The notes under the pieces were generated by a model. It was not told the DNA's origin and made no database searches. It saw only the letters and a program-made list of their open reading frames with translations. DNA of 55,073 nt from Sphingomonas sp. CCH10-B3 (GTDB lineage: Bacteria; Pseudomonadota; Alphaproteobacteria; Sphingomonadales; Sphingomonadaceae). Location: positions 1 through 55,073 of the forward strand of contig NZ_LSIJ01000046.1 in NCBI RefSeq assembly GCF_001556185.1, written 5' to 3'. The translations under genes and the position numbers were made by a program. Position 1 is the first letter of the stretch, and the number at the start of each line of letters is the position of its first letter. Below are positions 45,593 to 53,905 of the stretch, piece by piece.

Positions 45593-46429
45593 ATGCTCAA
45601 CGGGTTGTCAGTCGATGTCGAGGACTGGTTCCAGGTCGGCGCCTTCGAAAAGGTGATCGACAAGGCCGACTGGGACCGGCTGACGCCGCGCGTTGAGCGC
45701 AACACCGATGCCGTACTCGCGCTGTTTGCCGAAAGCGACGTGCGGGCAACCTTCTTCACGCTTGGCTGGGTGGCCGAACGCTACCCGGCGTTGATCCGCC
45801 GCATCGTCGACGGCGGGCATGAGATTGCGAGCCATGGCTGGGATCATCAGCGCGTCTTCACGATGACGCCTGACCAGTTCCGCGCCGATCTTGCCCGCGC
45901 GCGCGCGGTGATCGAGGATGCGGGCGGCACCGAAGTCACCGGCTACCGCGCGCCGAGCTTTTCGATCGATCACCGCACGCCCTGGGCGCACCCGATCCTC
46001 GCCGAGGCGGGGTATCGCTACTCGTCGAGTGTCGCGCCGCTGGCGCATGATCATTATGGCTGGCCTGATGCGCCGCGCTTTGCCTTTCGCCCGCTCGGCG
46101 ACAGCGACCTTATCGAATTGCCGGTCACGGTCGCCGAAGTCGGCAGCAAGCGGATCGCAACCGGCGGCGGCTTTTTCCGGCTGTTCCCCGGCGCCTTTTC
46201 GAGCTGGGCCGTGCGTCAGGTCAACGCCGCCGCGCGCCCGGCGGTCTTCTATTTTCACCCTTGGGAAATCGATCCGGGCCAGCCGCGCGTGGCCAAGGCG
46301 CCGCTGAAGTCGCGGCTGCGCCATTACAGTCGGCTCGGCGCGATGGCGGGCAAGCTGCGCACGCTAATCAAGCAACATGAATGGGGACGCGTCGATCAAG
46401 TCGTCGCCGCCGAAGCGGCGCGCGCATGA
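45593..46429 (+). CDS. XrtA-locus polysaccharide deacetylase (NodB family)
   Basis: A 278-residue carbohydrate esterase-4 type enzyme that likely deacetylates the polysaccharide. Metal and catalytic residues are D in SVDVEDWFQ, TFFTLGWVAERYPALIRRI, the H-x3-H of HEIASHGWDHQ, RAPSFSI and YFHPWEIDP. The ATG at 45593 has AGGAGG five bases upstream; the GTG at 45587 overlaps that ribosome site and is rejected. It overlaps the FemAB-like gene by ATGA. Confidence 0.92.
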   Translation: MLNGLSVDVEDWFQVGAFEKVIDKADWDRLTPRVERNTDAVLALFAESDVRATFFTLGWVAERYPALIRRIVDGGHEIASHGWDHQRVFTMTPDQFRADLARARAVIEDAGGTEVTGYRAPSFSIDHRTPWAHPILAEAGYRYSSSVAPLAHDHYGWPDAPRFAFRPLGDSDLIELPVTVAEVGSKRIATGGGFFRLFPGAFSSWAVRQVNAAARPAVFYFHPWEIDPGQPRVAKAPLKSRLRHYSRLGAMAGKLRTLIKQHEWGRVDQVVAAEAARA

Positions 46430-47499
46430 CGCTGCCGCTGCTCGCGACGCCGCTCGGCCTTCGCATGGCCGATTTGGGCGACCCGCGCGAGTGTGGGCAG
46501 ATCGATGATTTCGTGCGCGCTCATTCTGGGGCGACTCCCTTTCACCTGACGGCATGGCAGCGCGCGGTCGCGATCGGCTGCGGCCAGCGCGCGCATTGCC
46601 TGATCGCCGAGCGCGCGAATGGCGCAATCGCTGGCATCCTGCCGCTGACCGAAATTCGCTCGATGCTGTTCGGGCGCGCGCTGGTGTCTTCGGGCTTTGG
46701 GGTCGGCGGAGGTATTCTTGCCGACACCGACGACGCGATTGCGCCGCTTGCCCGAGCGGGTTGGTCGCTCGCGCAAAAGCTTGGCTGCCCGACGATGGAA
46801 ATGCGCGGCGGGCCGCATCCGGGGGACGACTGGCAGGTCGACGACACCACCTATCTCAATTTCGCGCGGCCGCTGGCTGCCGACGACGAGGCAGAGCTTG
46901 CCGCCATCCCGCGCAAGCACCGCGCGGAGGTGCGCAAGGGGCTCGCTGCCGACCTCGAAGTCGTGTTCGCGCGCGACGACCGGGCACAGTCGCAGCACTT
47001 CGCCGTCTATGCCGAATCGGTCCGAAATCTGGGTACGCCTGTTTTTCCACGGAAATTGTTTCGTGAAGCGCTCATTCATTTTGGCGCAGACTCTGATATA
47101 GCCGTCGTGCTGCAGCAGGGGGTGCCGGTGGCAAGCGTCTTAACGCTCTATTTTGGCGGAACGGCCTATCCCTATTGGGGCGGGGGCACCTTTGCCGCGC
47201 GTGCGCTGCGCGCAAATGAGCGGATGTATTTCGCGCTGATGAGCCATGCCCGCGCGCGCGGTTGCACGCGGTTCGACTTTGGCCGGTCGAAAACCGGCAC
47301 TGGCCCTGCCGCCTACAAACATCACTGGGGTTTTGAGGGCGTGCCGCTGCGCTATTTCAAGCGCAGCGCAGACGGACAGGTCGCGCGCGACGTCAATCCG
47401 CTCAATCCGCGCTACCAGGCCAAGATCGCGCGCTGGAAAAAGCTGCCATTGTGGATCGCGAACCGCGCGGGACCGATGATCGCTGCCGGGCTCGGCTGA
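46426..47499 (+). CDS. XrtA-locus FemAB-like acyltransferase
   Basis: A 357-residue protein with the GNAT-like fold of peptidoglycan FemAB enzymes. It shows FHLTAWQRAVAIGCGQRAH, the YLNFARPL strand, RKHRAEVRKGLAADLEV, ALMSHARARGCTRFDFGRSK and GPAAYKHHWGFEGVPLRY. Such proteins in XrtA loci are thought to modify a polysaccharide or peptide; the substrate is unknown. It starts at an ATG overlapping the deacetylase stop. Confidence 0.89.
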   Translation: MTLPLLATPLGLRMADLGDPRECGQIDDFVRAHSGATPFHLTAWQRAVAIGCGQRAHCLIAERANGAIAGILPLTEIRSMLFGRALVSSGFGVGGGILADTDDAIAPLARAGWSLAQKLGCPTMEMRGGPHPGDDWQVDDTTYLNFARPLAADDEAELAAIPRKHRAEVRKGLAADLEVVFARDDRAQSQHFAVYAESVRNLGTPVFPRKLFREALIHFGADSDIAVVLQQGVPVASVLTLYFGGTAYPYWGGGTFAARALRANERMYFALMSHARARGCTRFDFGRSKTGTGPAAYKHHWGFEGVPLRYFKRSADGQVARDVNPLNPRYQAKIARWKKLPLWIANRAGPMIAAGLG

Positions 47500-48717
47500 A
47501 TGGGCGACGTCCTTTTCCTTGCGCACCGCATTCCCTTTCCGCCCGACCGTGGCGACAAGATTCGCGGCTTCCACATGCTCAGGCATCTCGCGCGGGGTAG
47601 CCGCGTTCACCTGATTGCCTTTGCCGACACATCCAATGACCTAAAGCGCAAGGGCGGGCTGGTGCCGTTTACGGCAAGCCGGTCAATCATCTTCCGATCA
47701 AAGCCGCAGTGGATCGCCGCACTTCAGGCACTGCTGTGGCGGCGTCCGGTGTCGCTGGCTGCGTTCGAAAGCCGGGTCTTTGCCGAAGCCGTGCAGAACG
47801 TGATCTCGCGTCATTCGATCGACACCATCTTCGTTTTTTCGAGCCAGATGGCGCAATATCTGCCGTCTTCAGGCCGGTTCCGGGTCGTCATGGACTTTTG
47901 CGACATGGATTCGGCGAAATTTGCGGCCTATGCCCAGAATGCACGCGGCCCGATGCGCTGGATGATGCAGCGCGAGGCCAATCTGCTGTTGCAACATGAT
48001 CGCGGTGTTGCCGCCCGTGCCGCCGCCAGCCTGTTCGTCAGCGAAGCCGAAGCCGCGCTGTTCCGCGAACGGACCAAGGCCGAGCGCGTCCATGTCGTCG
48101 AAAACGGGATCGACACGGCCTTTTTTGACCCCGGCGCGCACTTCAAGCGCATTGAAACGGTTGCCGGGTCGCTGATCGTCTTTACCGGCCAGATGGACTA
48201 TCGGCCCAATGTCGATGCCGTGCGCTGGTTCGCCGAGACGGTGCTGCCGCATATTCAGGTGAAGCATCCGGCCGCGCGTTTCGTGATTGTCGGCCGCAAC
48301 CCCAATGAGGCGGTCCGCGCGCTCGCCAGACTGCCCGGTGTCATCGTCACTGGCGAAGTTCCCGATGTGCGCGGCTGGCTGGCGGCGGCGCATGTCGTCG
48401 TCGCACCGCTGCTGCTCGCGCGCGGCGTGCAGAACAAGGTGCTGGAGGCAATGGCAATGGCGCGGCCGCTGGTCGCATCGGCGGCAGCGGCTGAGGGCAT
48501 CGACCATGGCGACACGATCCGCATCGGCACGACCGTAGGCGAGATGGCCGACCAGATCACGGCGCTGATCGAAGATCCGGCCAAGGCCCATGCGCTCGGC
48601 AAGGCGGCCCGCGCGCAGGTGTTGAAGCGTTATGGCTGGCCGGCACGGCTGGCGGCGCTCGATCCGATCCTGGGACGGTCCTTCGGCCCGGTCAGGGAAC
48701 GCATGGGCGCGGTATGA
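47500..48717 (+). CDS. XrtA-locus glycosyltransferase (GT4-like)
   Basis: A 405-residue GT-B glycosyltransferase, beginning MGDVLFLAHRIPFPPDRGDK. The donor-site half has FTGQMDYRPNVDAVRWF, the GVIVTGEVPDVRGWLAAA strand and the conserved Glu pair region LLARGVQNKVLEAMAMARPLV. Its ATG follows the preceding stop with no gap. It probably adds a sugar to the polysaccharide or to a PEP-CTERM protein glycan. Confidence 0.92.
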   Translation: MGDVLFLAHRIPFPPDRGDKIRGFHMLRHLARGSRVHLIAFADTSNDLKRKGGLVPFTASRSIIFRSKPQWIAALQALLWRRPVSLAAFESRVFAEAVQNVISRHSIDTIFVFSSQMAQYLPSSGRFRVVMDFCDMDSAKFAAYAQNARGPMRWMMQREANLLLQHDRGVAARAAASLFVSEAEAALFRERTKAERVHVVENGIDTAFFDPGAHFKRIETVAGSLIVFTGQMDYRPNVDAVRWFAETVLPHIQVKHPAARFVIVGRNPNEAVRALARLPGVIVTGEVPDVRGWLAAAHVVVAPLLLARGVQNKVLEAMAMARPLVASAAAAEGIDHGDTIRIGTTVGEMADQITALIEDPAKAHALGKAARAQVLKRYGWPARLAALDPILGRSFGPVRERMGAV

Positions 48718-50228
48718 CCATTGCGTTGAGGGCGGACGATTTTGCGCCCGCGCCACAGGCGTGGCGGCGGCAACTGTCGATGTTGCTCGGCACTTTTGCC
48801 TTGCTCATCGGGCTGTTCGCTCGCGATGCCGCCGATCTCATCCGGATCTGGTGGACAAGCACGACCTTTGGCCACTGCCTGTTCATTGGCCCCGTCGTCG
48901 GCTGGCTGGTGTGGCAGCGGCGCCGCGAGCTTGCGGCGCTAACGCCTGTCGCATGGGCGCCGGGCCTCACGATCGTCGCGGCCGGCGGGCTGGCGTGGCT
49001 GGCGGGCGAGGCGGGTGGAGTCGCGCTTGCACGGCATTTCGGGCTGGTCACGATGCTGCAAGGCGCGGTGGTGACGCTGCTGGGGCCACAGATTGCGCGC
49101 GGGCTGCTGTTCCCGCTGCTCTATGCCTATTTCTGCGTGCCGTTCGGCGAGGGGCTGGAGCGACCATTGCAACAAGTCACGGTCGCGATGACGCTGCCGC
49201 TGCTGCATCTGGCGGGCGTGCCCGCGCAGGTCGATGGCGTGCTGATCACCATTCCCAATGGCTATTTCGAAGTCGCGGAGGCCTGTTCCGGCGCCAAATT
49301 TGTGATCGCGATGCTGGCTTATGGCGTGCTTGTCGCCAATGTCTGCTACATGAGCTGGGCGCGACGCGCAGCGTTTTTGGCAATGGCGCTGGTGGTGCCG
49401 GTGATCGCCAACGGGCTGCGCGCGTTCGGCACGATCTATGCCGCGCACCTGACATCGGTCGAGGCGGCGACCGGGTTTGACCATATCGTTTATGGTTGGG
49501 TGTTCTTCGGGATCGTGATGGCGGCGGTGCTCGCGATCGGCTGGCGCTGGTTCGATCGTGACCCCGATGCGGCGTGGATCGATGTAACGCAGTTGCCCGC
49601 GCCCCGCCGTGGCCTTGACCCCTGGCTCGCTACGGCTCTGGTCGTGACGATTGCGGCAGCATTTCCAGCGTGGAGCAGCTTGACGGCGGGGCGCGTCGAT
49701 ACGCTTCCCACGCGCGTGGCTTTGCCTGAAATACCCGGCTGGCGGCACATGCCGCCCAGCACGCGCGCGGCTTGGTCGCCCAATTACCCGGGCGCTGACC
49801 ATTTCCTGATCGGTCGCTACGCCGATCCGCAGGGGCATCAGGTCGATCTTGCCATTGCCGTCTATGGAGCGCAGCGCGAAGGGCATGAAGTGATTGCGTT
49901 CGGCGTCGGCCCGCTTCGCGAAGAGGATCGTTGGGTGCGCGTATCGGCCTTGCCGTCGATTGCTGGCGGCGCGGCGATGCGGATCACGGCGCCCGGGCCG
50001 ATCGAACGCATCGTTGCCAGCTGGTACCGCGTCGGCGGCACGCTGACGGCAAGTCCGGTGGCGGTGAAGCTGGCAACGCTGCGCGCGCGGCTGCTCGGTG
50101 GGCGGCAAGCGGCGGTCGCGGTCCATGTATCAGCCGAGGAGCCGGGTGGCGAAGCGGCGATCGCGCGCTTCCTTGCGGCGCTGGGCCCCGTCGACCGCGT
50201 CGCGGACCGCAGCGCGGGCATCCACTGA
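48714..50228 (+). CDS. xrtA: Exosortase A fused to an EpsI domain
   Basis: A 504-residue inner-membrane protein. The N-terminal 290 residues carry about eight membrane segments and the exosortase triad: C191 in VAEACSGAKF, R236 in IANGLRAFGT and H257 in GFDHIVYGW. A second part (residues about 300-504) begins with a membrane helix (LATALVVTIAAAFPAW) and continues as an EpsI-like domain (PGWRHMPPSTRAAWSPNYPGADH). Exosortases cleave PEP-CTERM tails and move the protein onward. No PEP-CTERM substrate is encoded in this window. Confidence 0.95.
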   Translation: MTIALRADDFAPAPQAWRRQLSMLLGTFALLIGLFARDAADLIRIWWTSTTFGHCLFIGPVVGWLVWQRRRELAALTPVAWAPGLTIVAAGGLAWLAGEAGGVALARHFGLVTMLQGAVVTLLGPQIARGLLFPLLYAYFCVPFGEGLERPLQQVTVAMTLPLLHLAGVPAQVDGVLITIPNGYFEVAEACSGAKFVIAMLAYGVLVANVCYMSWARRAAFLAMALVVPVIANGLRAFGTIYAAHLTSVEAATGFDHIVYGWVFFGIVMAAVLAIGWRWFDRDPDAAWIDVTQLPAPRRGLDPWLATALVVTIAAAFPAWSSLTAGRVDTLPTRVALPEIPGWRHMPPSTRAAWSPNYPGADHFLIGRYADPQGHQVDLAIAVYGAQREGHEVIAFGVGPLREEDRWVRVSALPSIAGGAAMRITAPGPIERIVASWYRVGGTLTASPVAVKLATLRARLLGGRQAAVAVHVSAEEPGGEAAIARFLAALGPVDRVADRSAGIH

Positions 50229-52120
50229 TGTGCGGCATTGCGGGGTTGTTTTACCCCGGCACTCCCAAGCCGATCGACCCGGCGCGGATCGCTGCGATGA
50301 CCGACGCGCAGGCGCATCGCGGACCGGATGGGGCAGGGGTATGGACCGCCCCCGGGATCGGGCTGGGACACCGGCGGCTCGCCATCATCGATCTCGGCGG
50401 CGGCGCGCAGCCGATGCACAGCGCCGACGGGACGCTGACCGTCAGCTTTAATGGCGAAATCTACAACTTCGCCGAAGTGCGCGCCGCGCTGGAAGCGAAA
50501 GGCGCGCAGTTTCGCACCGACAGCGATACCGAAGTGCTGCTGCATGGCTGGGCGGCCTGGGGGCCGGCGATGCTCGATCGGCTGAACGGCATGTTCGCCG
50601 TCGCGCTTTACGACGATCGCGACAAGCGGCTGTTCCTCGCGCGCGACCGGATGGGCGTGAAGCCGCTCCATTACGTCATGCTGTCGGATGGCGGGCTCGC
50701 TTTCGCGTCTGAGTTGAAAGGCCTGCTCGCGCATCCCCTTGTCCGCCGCACGCCCGATGTCCGCGCGGTCGAGGATTATATGGCGTTCGGCTATGTCCCC
50801 GACGACATGTGCCTCGTCGCGGGCGTGCGCAAGCTCGCCGCGGGGCATTTCCTGCTCGTCGAGCGTGGCAAGCCGGTGCCGGCAGAGCGCCAGTGGTGGG
50901 ACCTCGATTTTTCCAACCGCACGCGGGCATCGGCGGCGGCGGTCGAGGAGGAACTGCTCGCCCATATGCGTGAAGCCGTGCGCTTGCGGATGGTCGCCGA
51001 TGTGCCGCTGGGCGCGTTCCTGTCGGGCGGCGTCGACAGCTCTGCCGTCGTCGCGCTGATGGCGGAGCTATCGCGCCGCGCGGTAAAGACCTGCACGATT
51101 GGGTTCGATGCTGCTGACCATGACGAGCGTAGCTACGCGAGCCAGATCGCCGCGCGCTTTGCGACCGATCATCGCGAGCGCGTGGTCGCCGCCGATGATT
51201 TCGCGCTCATCGATACGTTGGCGGCCGCATTCGACGAACCTTTTGCCGATGCCTCGGCGCTTGCGACCTATCGGGTATGCGAGCTCGCCCGAGAGACTGT
51301 CACGGTCGCGCTGTCGGGCGACGGCGCCGATGAAGCCTTTGCCGGCTATCGCCGCTATCGCTTTCAGGTCGCCGAGGAACGGCTGCGCGGCTTAATTCCA
51401 GCCACTTTGCGCGCGCAGCTGTTCGGGACGCTGGGACGCTATTACCCCAAGGCTGATTGGGCGCCGCGACCGTTTCGCGCCAAGACGACCTTCCTCGGCC
51501 TCGCTGACGACGGCGCGACGGCCTATGCGCGCTCGGTCGGCGTTACGCCACCCGTCCTGCGCGATCTGCTGTTCAGCGACACGGCGCGGACCGCGCTCGG
51601 TGGGCACCGGGCCGAGCACCGCTATATCGAGACGATGCGCCATGCCCCGGCGCGTGAACCGCTCGACGCTGCCCAATATGCCGATTTCAAGCATTGGTTG
51701 CCGGGTGACATTCTCACCAAGGTCGACCGTACCAGCATGGCCGTCAGCCTGGAAGCGCGCGAGCCATTGCTTGACTACAAGCTGATCGAATTCGCAGCGA
51801 CTTTGCCCGTGTCGATGCGGATCAAGCGCGGGCAGGGCAAGTGGGTGATGAAACACGCGCTCGAACGCCATTTGCCGCAGGACATTCTCTATCGCCCGAA
51901 AATGGGCTTTGTGACGCCGATCAGCGACTGGTTCCGCGGACCGCTGGCTGCCGAAGCAGCGGCGCTGGCGCAGTCATCGGTGCTGGCCGGGACCGGCTGG
52001 TTTGCCTTGCCCGCGATCGAGCGGCTCGCCGCCGACCACCGCGCGGGCCGCGCCGAGCACGGCCGCACGCTGTGGCAATTGATGATGCTCGAAAAGAGCC
52101 TGTCGCGGCTGTTCGGCTAA
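50228..52120 (+). CDS. XrtA-locus amidotransferase (asparagine synthetase-like)
   Basis: A 630-residue glutamine-dependent amidotransferase beginning MCGIAGLFYPG, so Cys2 is the nucleophile. The glutaminase part contains AHRGPDGAGVW and SFNGEIYNF. The synthetase part has the ATP loop FLSGGVDSSAVVALMAE, ALSGDGADEAFAGYRRY and VDRTSMAVSLEAREPLLD. It overlaps the xrtA stop by one base. XrtA loci commonly carry such an enzyme, presumably amidating a sugar or amino acid of the exported polymer. Confidence 0.94.
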   Translation: MCGIAGLFYPGTPKPIDPARIAAMTDAQAHRGPDGAGVWTAPGIGLGHRRLAIIDLGGGAQPMHSADGTLTVSFNGEIYNFAEVRAALEAKGAQFRTDSDTEVLLHGWAAWGPAMLDRLNGMFAVALYDDRDKRLFLARDRMGVKPLHYVMLSDGGLAFASELKGLLAHPLVRRTPDVRAVEDYMAFGYVPDDMCLVAGVRKLAAGHFLLVERGKPVPAERQWWDLDFSNRTRASAAAVEEELLAHMREAVRLRMVADVPLGAFLSGGVDSSAVVALMAELSRRAVKTCTIGFDAADHDERSYASQIAARFATDHRERVVAADDFALIDTLAAAFDEPFADASALATYRVCELARETVTVALSGDGADEAFAGYRRYRFQVAEERLRGLIPATLRAQLFGTLGRYYPKADWAPRPFRAKTTFLGLADDGATAYARSVGVTPPVLRDLLFSDTARTALGGHRAEHRYIETMRHAPAREPLDAAQYADFKHWLPGDILTKVDRTSMAVSLEAREPLLDYKLIEFAATLPVSMRIKRGQGKWVMKHALERHLPQDILYRPKMGFVTPISDWFRGPLAAEAAALAQSSVLAGTGWFALPAIERLAADHRAGRAEHGRTLWQLMMLEKSLSRLFG

Positions 52121-52121
52121 G

Positions 52122-53252
52122 TCAGGCTGGCTTCTTGGGCCGCAACGTCGGGTCGATGATGTTATCGAGCACGGCCTTGAGCTGAGCTTCGAGCTTTTTC
52201 GCCTCTTCGCTTTCGGCATCCAGGCCGCTCAGGCGCTTCTGCAATGCCTCGGCGTCCTGCCGATACTTCACATCGGACGCGACCTTGATGATCCCGAGTA
52301 AATCGTCAAAGGCGCCGCCGATCCCCGAATTTGCCTGATAAAAGCGTTGTGCCAGCTCGGCTGACATTACCGATGGCGTAAATGACTCGAGTTCGGGCAT
52401 CGACCCGCCATAGATCGCGATCACGATATAGGGCTCGGAGCCGGTGTAGGGCCTGCCGCTCGCGTCGACCATGCCCTTGCCGTCTTCATAGCGGTATCCG
52501 GCAAGCGCCTGCTTGTTCTTGACCACGGCCTGAAATTCAGCGCGCGTCGGTCGGGTGCCGGGCAACCCGAAGTTGATATCGACATTCGACGACCAGGGTG
52601 AGGGGCGCGACAATTGCTCGATCAGGTCGCCCACAAACGGCAAAATCTGGCCTGCTGCAAGCAGTGCGCCAGCATAGGGCAGGAACAGCGGCACGCCGGC
52701 CGAGGCCTTGAACGCCGAGCCCAATTGCTCCAGCACCGAGGGACTCGATCCGGGCGCGGCGACAAGTTCGAATCCGACATTGATCTGCCGGGCGACCACG
52801 GCCTTTTGATAGGCCACAATGCGGCTGCCGTCGTCGAGCGCCGAAGGGCCGGTCAGATTGGCGAATTGCCCCGTGCGCGGCGCAACGAAATTGAGCGCCC
52901 GCGCAGAAGCCTTGAACGTACTCCAGTCCTTCACCCCTGAGACGACGGCGATGTCGCCCGTCGGCCCCAGAAACTCCTTGTAGCCGATCCGGCCCGAGTA
53001 AACGTGGCGGATATCGACGGTCAGCGGCTGGCCGAAGGCAATCGGAGGCAGCGGCGTGATGTCGTCGCTCGCCGTCGGCATGGGTGATGGCGTTGCCGTG
53101 GCTCCATCGGCGGGCGCTACTGCAAACGGCGATGGCGCCGTCAGCCGCGTGCGGCTCTCATGATCGTCGAACTGCAGCTTTTCGGCATAGCCGCCGGATT
53201 CAAACTCTTCCTGATCGAGCAGTTCGTTACCGATGATGCGCAGTGCGGGCAT
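52122..53252 (-). CDS. Unrecognised protein with Pro-rich segment and C-terminal helical region
   Basis: I do not recognise this 376-residue protein. It starts MPALRIIGNELLDQEEFESG and has a Pro/Ala/Thr linker at about residues 39-75. A mixed domain follows (IRHVYSGRIGYKEFLGPTGDIAVVSGVKDWSTF, FVAPRTGQFANLTGPSALDDGSRIVAYQKAVV) with a repeated strand-like texture, then a hydrophobic patch (LFLPYAGALLAAGQILPFV), a region with EPYIVIAIYGG and a final coiled coil (LQKRLSGLDAESEEAKKLEAQ). No signal peptide, PEP-CTERM tail or catalytic motif is visible. Its stop is one base from the amidotransferase stop. Confidence 0.7.
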   Translation of the reverse strand: MPALRIIGNELLDQEEFESGGYAEKLQFDDHESRTRLTAPSPFAVAPADGATATPSPMPTASDDITPLPPIAFGQPLTVDIRHVYSGRIGYKEFLGPTGDIAVVSGVKDWSTFKASARALNFVAPRTGQFANLTGPSALDDGSRIVAYQKAVVARQINVGFELVAAPGSSPSVLEQLGSAFKASAGVPLFLPYAGALLAAGQILPFVGDLIEQLSRPSPWSSNVDINFGLPGTRPTRAEFQAVVKNKQALAGYRYEDGKGMVDASGRPYTGSEPYIVIAIYGGSMPELESFTPSVMSAELAQRFYQANSGIGGAFDDLLGIIKVASDVKYRQDAEALQKRLSGLDAESEEAKKLEAQLKAVLDNIIDPTLRPKKPA

Positions 53253-53394
53253 GATGCTCTATCCTCTCCGGCAAAAAGGGGGACGCCAACAACGCGAAGC
53301 TACGCCACAATCATGACAGATCATGGCGTTACCCTTTGGTCTTGCAAGATCAAATTGGTCCGGGGCGGTGGCTTCTGCTCGCTTCGCGACTGTG

Positions 53395-53841
53395 TCAGTG
53401 GTGCCCGAAGAGTGCCATCGCCGCATGGAGCGTCAGCGCAATCACGCACAGCGACGCGAGCACGAAAATCGAAAACCGTATCAGCACCCGATTGATGCTG
53501 TTCTGCACCAGGCTGTGAACGACGCGCAGCCCCACATAAGCCCAGGCGATCTGGAGATTAAGGCCGTCGCCGGTCCCGATCAGCGCATGGACGAACGCGA
53601 TCGCGTAGAAGATGGTCGGTTGCTCATGCAAATGGTTGTAATTGTCCGCGACCCAGCTCGCGCGCTCCTCGCCACCGGCAACGAGATCGGCGCGCAGGCC
53701 CGCACCGGTCGTGCCGACGATCTTGGTCCCATCGATTCGGGCGCGATTCATCGCCGGGATGCGGGTGGCATACATCCACGCCCACACCACCAGCGTCCAC
53801 GCCACGAGCGCCACGATCGGCGCCAGAATCGGACTGTGCAT
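53395..53841 (-). CDS. MAPEG family membrane protein
   Basis: A 148-residue four-helix membrane protein. It has LAPIVALVAWTLVVWAWMYA, NRARIDGTKIVGTTGAGLRADL, then the family core DNYNHLHEQPTIFYAIAFVHALIGTG, with a last helix RFSIFVLASLCVIALTLH. MAPEG proteins include glutathione-dependent membrane enzymes; bacterial members of this size are mostly uncharacterised. The ribosome site lies inside the hairpin at 53847-53875. Confidence 0.88.
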   Translation of the reverse strand: MHSPILAPIVALVAWTLVVWAWMYATRIPAMNRARIDGTKIVGTTGAGLRADLVAGGEERASWVADNYNHLHEQPTIFYAIAFVHALIGTGDGLNLQIAWAYVGLRVVHSLVQNSINRVLIRFSIFVLASLCVIALTLHAAMALFGHH

Positions 53842-53846
53842 ATTTT

Positions 53847-53875
53847 CTCCCCCGAGAATGTCTATTCCGGGGGAG
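53847..53875 (-). promoter_or_regulatory. Hairpin that sequesters the MAPEG gene ribosome-binding site
   Basis: CTCCCCCG (53847-53854) pairs perfectly with CGGGGGAG (53868-53875). On the minus strand the last arm, CGGGGGAG, is also the ribosome-binding site, ending five bases before the ATG. A folded leader would hide it, so translation could be regulated. It may alternatively be the 3' end structure of the upstream deoxyhypusine-synthase-family gene, though no uridine tract follows. Confidence 0.5.
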
Positions 53876-53905
53876 AGGCTAGTTGCTATCGAGGCAAAGG
53901 CAAGA

